A stretch of 64,000 bases of DNA, from the NCBI RefSeq assembly GCF_001439845.1, contig NZ_JYLO01000001.1, forward strand, positions 606,500-670,499. The letters run 5' to 3'. The notes beneath the pieces were generated by a model. That model saw only the letters and a list, made by a program, of their open reading frames with translations. It had not been told where the DNA came from and made no database searches. The stretch is from Pseudomonas lactis. GTDB lineage: Bacteria; Pseudomonadota; Gammaproteobacteria; Pseudomonadales; Pseudomonadaceae. Both the position numbers and the translations under genes were made by a program. Position 1 is the first letter of the stretch; each line of letters starts with the position of its first letter. Positions 62,124 through 64,000 of this stretch are shown piece after piece.

Positions 62124-63617
62124 ATGAGCCTTATCCAGCATTTGATCAACGGTGAACTGGTCAACGACAGCGGTCGTAGTGCCGACGTCTATAACCCGTC
62201 TACCGGCCAGGTGATTCACCAGGTGCCGTTGGCCAGTCGTGAAACCATTCAACAGGCGATTGATTCGGCCAAGGCTGCGTTTCCGGCCTGGCGCAATACG
62301 CCGCCAGCCAAGCGTGCCCAAGTGATGTTCCGTTTCAAGCAATTGCTGGAGCAGAACGAAGCACGGATCTCGCAGTTGATCAGCGAAGAACATGGCAAGA
62401 CCTTGGAAGACGCAGCGGGTGAGCTCAAGCGTGGGATCGAGAACGTGGAATACGCGTGCTCGGCACCGGAGATTCTCAAGGGTGAATACAGCCGCAACGT
62501 AGGGCCGAACATCGATGCGTGGTCGGACTTCCAGCCGTTGGGCGTGGTGGCGGGTATCACCCCGTTCAACTTCCCGGCGATGGTGCCGTTGTGGATGTAC
62601 CCGCTGGCGATCGTCTGCGGTAACTGTTTCATCCTTAAACCTTCAGAGCGCGACCCGAGTTCGACGTTGTTGATCGCGCAGCTGTTGCAGGAAGCCGGGC
62701 TGCCTAAAGGCGTGCTCAGTGTGGTGCATGGCGACAAGGGCGCGGTGGATGCGCTGATCGAAGCGCCGGAAGTCAAAGCCTTGAGTTTTGTAGGCTCTAC
62801 GCCGATTGCCGAGTACATCTATTCCGAAGCGACCAAACGTGGCAAGCGTGTGCAGGCGCTGGGCGGGGCGAAGAATCACGCGGTGCTGATGCCGGATGCA
62901 GACCTGGATAACGCGGTGAGTGCCCTGATGGGCGCAGCTTATGGTTCCTGCGGTGAGCGTTGCATGGCGATCTCGGTGGCGGTGTGCGTGGGCGATCAGG
63001 TGGCGGATGCGTTGATCGCCAAGCTGGTGCCGCAGGTCAAGGCGTTGAAGATTGGTGCGGGCACTTCTTGCGGGCTGGATATGGGCCCGTTGGTGACGGG
63101 GCAGGCGCGGGATAAAGTCAGTGGTTATATAGAAGACGGTGTGTCGGCGGGTGCCGAGTTGGTGGTTGATGGCCGTGGCTTGAGTGTTGCCGGGCATGAG
63201 CAAGGATTCTTCCTTGGCGGTAGCTTGTTTGACCGCGTCACCCCGCAGATGCGTATCTATAAAGAAGAGATCTTTGGGCCGGTGCTATGCGTAGTGCGGG
63301 TGGATAGCCTGGAAGCGGCGATGCAGCTGATCAACGAGCATGAATACGGCAACGGTACTTGCATCTTCACCCGTGACGGTGAAGCGGCGCGTCTGTTCTG
63401 TGATGAGATTGAAGTCGGCATGGTGGGCGTTAACGTGCCGCTGCCAGTGCCGGTTGCGTATCACAGCTTTGGCGGGTGGAAACGTTCGCTGTTTGGCGAT
63501 TTGCATGCCTATGGTCCGGACGGGGTGCGTTTCTATACCCGTCGCAAGGCGATCACCCAGCGTTGGCCGCAACGGGCCAGCCATGAAGCGTCGCAATTCG
63601 CCTTTCCTAGTCTGTAA
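62124..63617 (+). CDS. bauC: CoA-acylating (methyl)malonate semialdehyde dehydrogenase
   Basis: The 497-aa ALDH-fold enzyme has FNFPAMVPLWM, FVGSTPIAEYIY, the catalytic Cys280 in CGERCMAIS and the C-terminal KRSLFGDLHAYG typical of MMSDH/IolA. It converts malonate semialdehyde (from BauA) or methylmalonate semialdehyde to acetyl- or propionyl-CoA with NAD+. It corresponds to PA0130 (bauC); mmsA is the close paralogue and cannot be excluded. AGGAG precedes ATG 62124. Confidence 0.92.
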   Translation: MSLIQHLINGELVNDSGRSADVYNPSTGQVIHQVPLASRETIQQAIDSAKAAFPAWRNTPPAKRAQVMFRFKQLLEQNEARISQLISEEHGKTLEDAAGELKRGIENVEYACSAPEILKGEYSRNVGPNIDAWSDFQPLGVVAGITPFNFPAMVPLWMYPLAIVCGNCFILKPSERDPSSTLLIAQLLQEAGLPKGVLSVVHGDKGAVDALIEAPEVKALSFVGSTPIAEYIYSEATKRGKRVQALGGAKNHAVLMPDADLDNAVSALMGAAYGSCGERCMAISVAVCVGDQVADALIAKLVPQVKALKIGAGTSCGLDMGPLVTGQARDKVSGYIEDGVSAGAELVVDGRGLSVAGHEQGFFLGGSLFDRVTPQMRIYKEEIFGPVLCVVRVDSLEAAMQLINEHEYGNGTCIFTRDGEAARLFCDEIEVGMVGVNVPLPVPVAYHSFGGWKRSLFGDLHAYGPDGVRFYTRRKAITQRWPQRASHEASQFAFPSL

Positions 63618-63631
63618 GGCTCGGTAGGTAG

Positions 63632-63658
63632 AAGGCCGGCCCCTTGGGGCCGGCCTTT
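63632..63658 (+). terminator. GC-rich hairpin after bauC
   Basis: AAGGCCGGCCCC (63632-63643) and GGGGCCGGCCTT (63646-63657) form an almost perfect 11-12-bp stem with a TT centre, followed by TTGCG. The stem is very strong but the T-run is short, so termination efficiency is uncertain. A T-run at 63671-63677 follows. Confidence 0.75.
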
Positions 63659-63708
63659 GCGTCATTGGGGCTTTTTTGACCTATATGACAGAAATGTGAA
63701 AAAGAAGG

Positions 63709-63736
63709 TTGACGGCAGATTCTGGAAGCCTATAAT
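63709..63736 (+). promoter_or_regulatory. rRNA-type promoter P1
   Basis: TTGACG at 63709-63714 and a consensus TATAAT at 63731-63736 with a 16-bp spacer, followed by a GC-rich discriminator (TCGCCCC). This is the first of three tandem promoters with the same spacing. Confidence 0.85.
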
Positions 63737-63854
63737 TCGCCCCACTTCCGGCGCAGTCGAAACGGAAAACTCCTTGGTAAACAATGAGTTACGCGGTTCT
63801 CGACAGCAAGTTGCTTCAGTTCATCGAAGCCAAAAGGAAGTTGAAAAAGAGGTG

Positions 63855-63882
63855 TTGACAGCAGCGTGTAACGCTGTAGAAT
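63855..63882 (+). promoter_or_regulatory. rRNA-type promoter P2
   Basis: TTGACA (63855-63860) and TAGAAT (63877-63882) with a 16-bp spacer GCAGCGTGTAACGCTG, followed by TCGCCTCC. It is 146 bases after P1. Confidence 0.85.
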
Positions 63883-63964
63883 TCGCCTCCCGCTTACGAG
63901 AGATCGCAAGCGCAAGTGGTTGAAGTTGTTGAAGAAATCTTCGAAAACTTCTGAAAATAACCAC

Positions 63965-63992
63965 TTGACAGCAAATGAGGCTGCTGTAGAAT
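63965..63992 (+). promoter_or_regulatory. rRNA-type promoter P3
   Basis: TTGACA (63965-63970) and TAGAAT (63987-63992) with a 16-bp spacer, followed by GCGCGCCT at the window edge. Spacing and words match P2 (TTGACAGC ... GCTGTAGAAT). In Pseudomonas this sequence precedes 16S rRNA. Confidence 0.85.
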
Positions 63993-64000
63993 GCGCGCCT

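Larger units (their letters stand above)
63659..64000 (+). other. rRNA operon leader (upstream part)
   Basis: After the bauC terminator no protein gene is credible. Three tandem promoters and an A-rich sequence with GAAGTTGTTGAAGAAAT-like words, typical of fluorescent Pseudomonas rrn leaders, fill the stretch. I expect the 16S rRNA gene a few hundred bases beyond the window; this is inference from remembered leader sequences. Confidence 0.7.

Noticed and set aside
63657..63923. 88-codon open frame after bauC
   Set aside because: It runs over the terminator and two rRNA-type promoters, has no ribosome binding site and no protein-like composition.

Overview
The window looks like chromosomal DNA of a fluorescent Pseudomonas (P. 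fluorescens group). The base composition is GC-rich. Intergenic gaps are full of REP/REPIN-type palindromes. Gene order, as I remember it from P. aeruginosa PAO1, is conserved in three blocks: gcbA-DUF2333-NUDIX-SUI1-speA; the Flp/Tad pilus island with pprA, fppA and pprB; and bauR-bauA-bauC with purine catabolism genes. These names rest on protein motifs and remembered synteny; no database search was run.

Layout. 1-5.2 kb: 5' part of a diguanylate cyclase gene (gcbA), then DUF2333, NUDIX, SUI1 and arginine decarboxylase genes. 5.3-7.3 kb: a MATE exporter, then about 700 bp of structured repeat DNA. 7.3-15.2 kb: a bacterial alpha-2-macroglobulin lipoprotein and its usual partner, penicillin-binding protein 1C, whose 5' end overlaps a REPIN. 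15.3-17.6 kb: a MazG-like pyrophosphohydrolase, the tRNA methyltransferase CmoM and two DUF4136 lipoproteins. 17.9-33.2 kb: the Tad island. It holds tadG, pprA-tadE, fppA, pprB, the minus-strand operon rcpC-rcpA-tadZ-tadA-tadB-tadC-tadD-DUF3613, the flp pilin and a single-domain response regulator. 33.3-37.0 kb: a TpsB/FhaC-type outer-membrane transporter and a glycine-rich lipoprotein with a 21-bp minisatellite. 37.3-40.9 kb: a hot-dog dehydratase, a FabG-like reductase and a thiolase. 41-45.6 kb: a RIO-type kinase and a copper module (cueR, copper ATPase, copZ) with two recognisable CueR operators. 45.7-53.2 kb: transporters, regulators, a quinone-reductase-like enzyme, an ABM monooxygenase and adenine deaminase. 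53.4-60 kb: ChaA-type antiporter, 8-oxoguanine deaminase, SDR, YigZ, a RutR-like regulator and an NCS2 permease. 60-63.6 kb: the beta-alanine module bauR/bauA/bauC. 63.7-64 kb: three tandem strong promoters with the form of rRNA promoters, so a 16S rRNA operon probably begins just past the window.

How the parts work together. The Tad genes encode a complete machine: pilin, prepilin peptidase, secretin, SAF-domain assembly protein, ATPase, TadZ localiser, two membrane platform proteins, TPR pilotin and pseudopilin-like TadE/TadG. PprA/PprB is its dedicated two-component control. The neighbouring TpsB transporter and repeat lipoprotein may form a second surface-adhesion unit. GcbA, at the left end, also belongs to surface attachment. 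The purine genes (adenine and 8-oxoguanine deaminases, NCS2 permease, RutR-like regulator) form a loose salvage/catabolism neighbourhood.

The least explained structure is non-coding. Three families of palindromic repeats occupy all eight convergent gene junctions that have room for one. One composite repeat (6661-7113) can be drawn as a branched multi-stem structure, and a shortened copy lies at 19824-20054.
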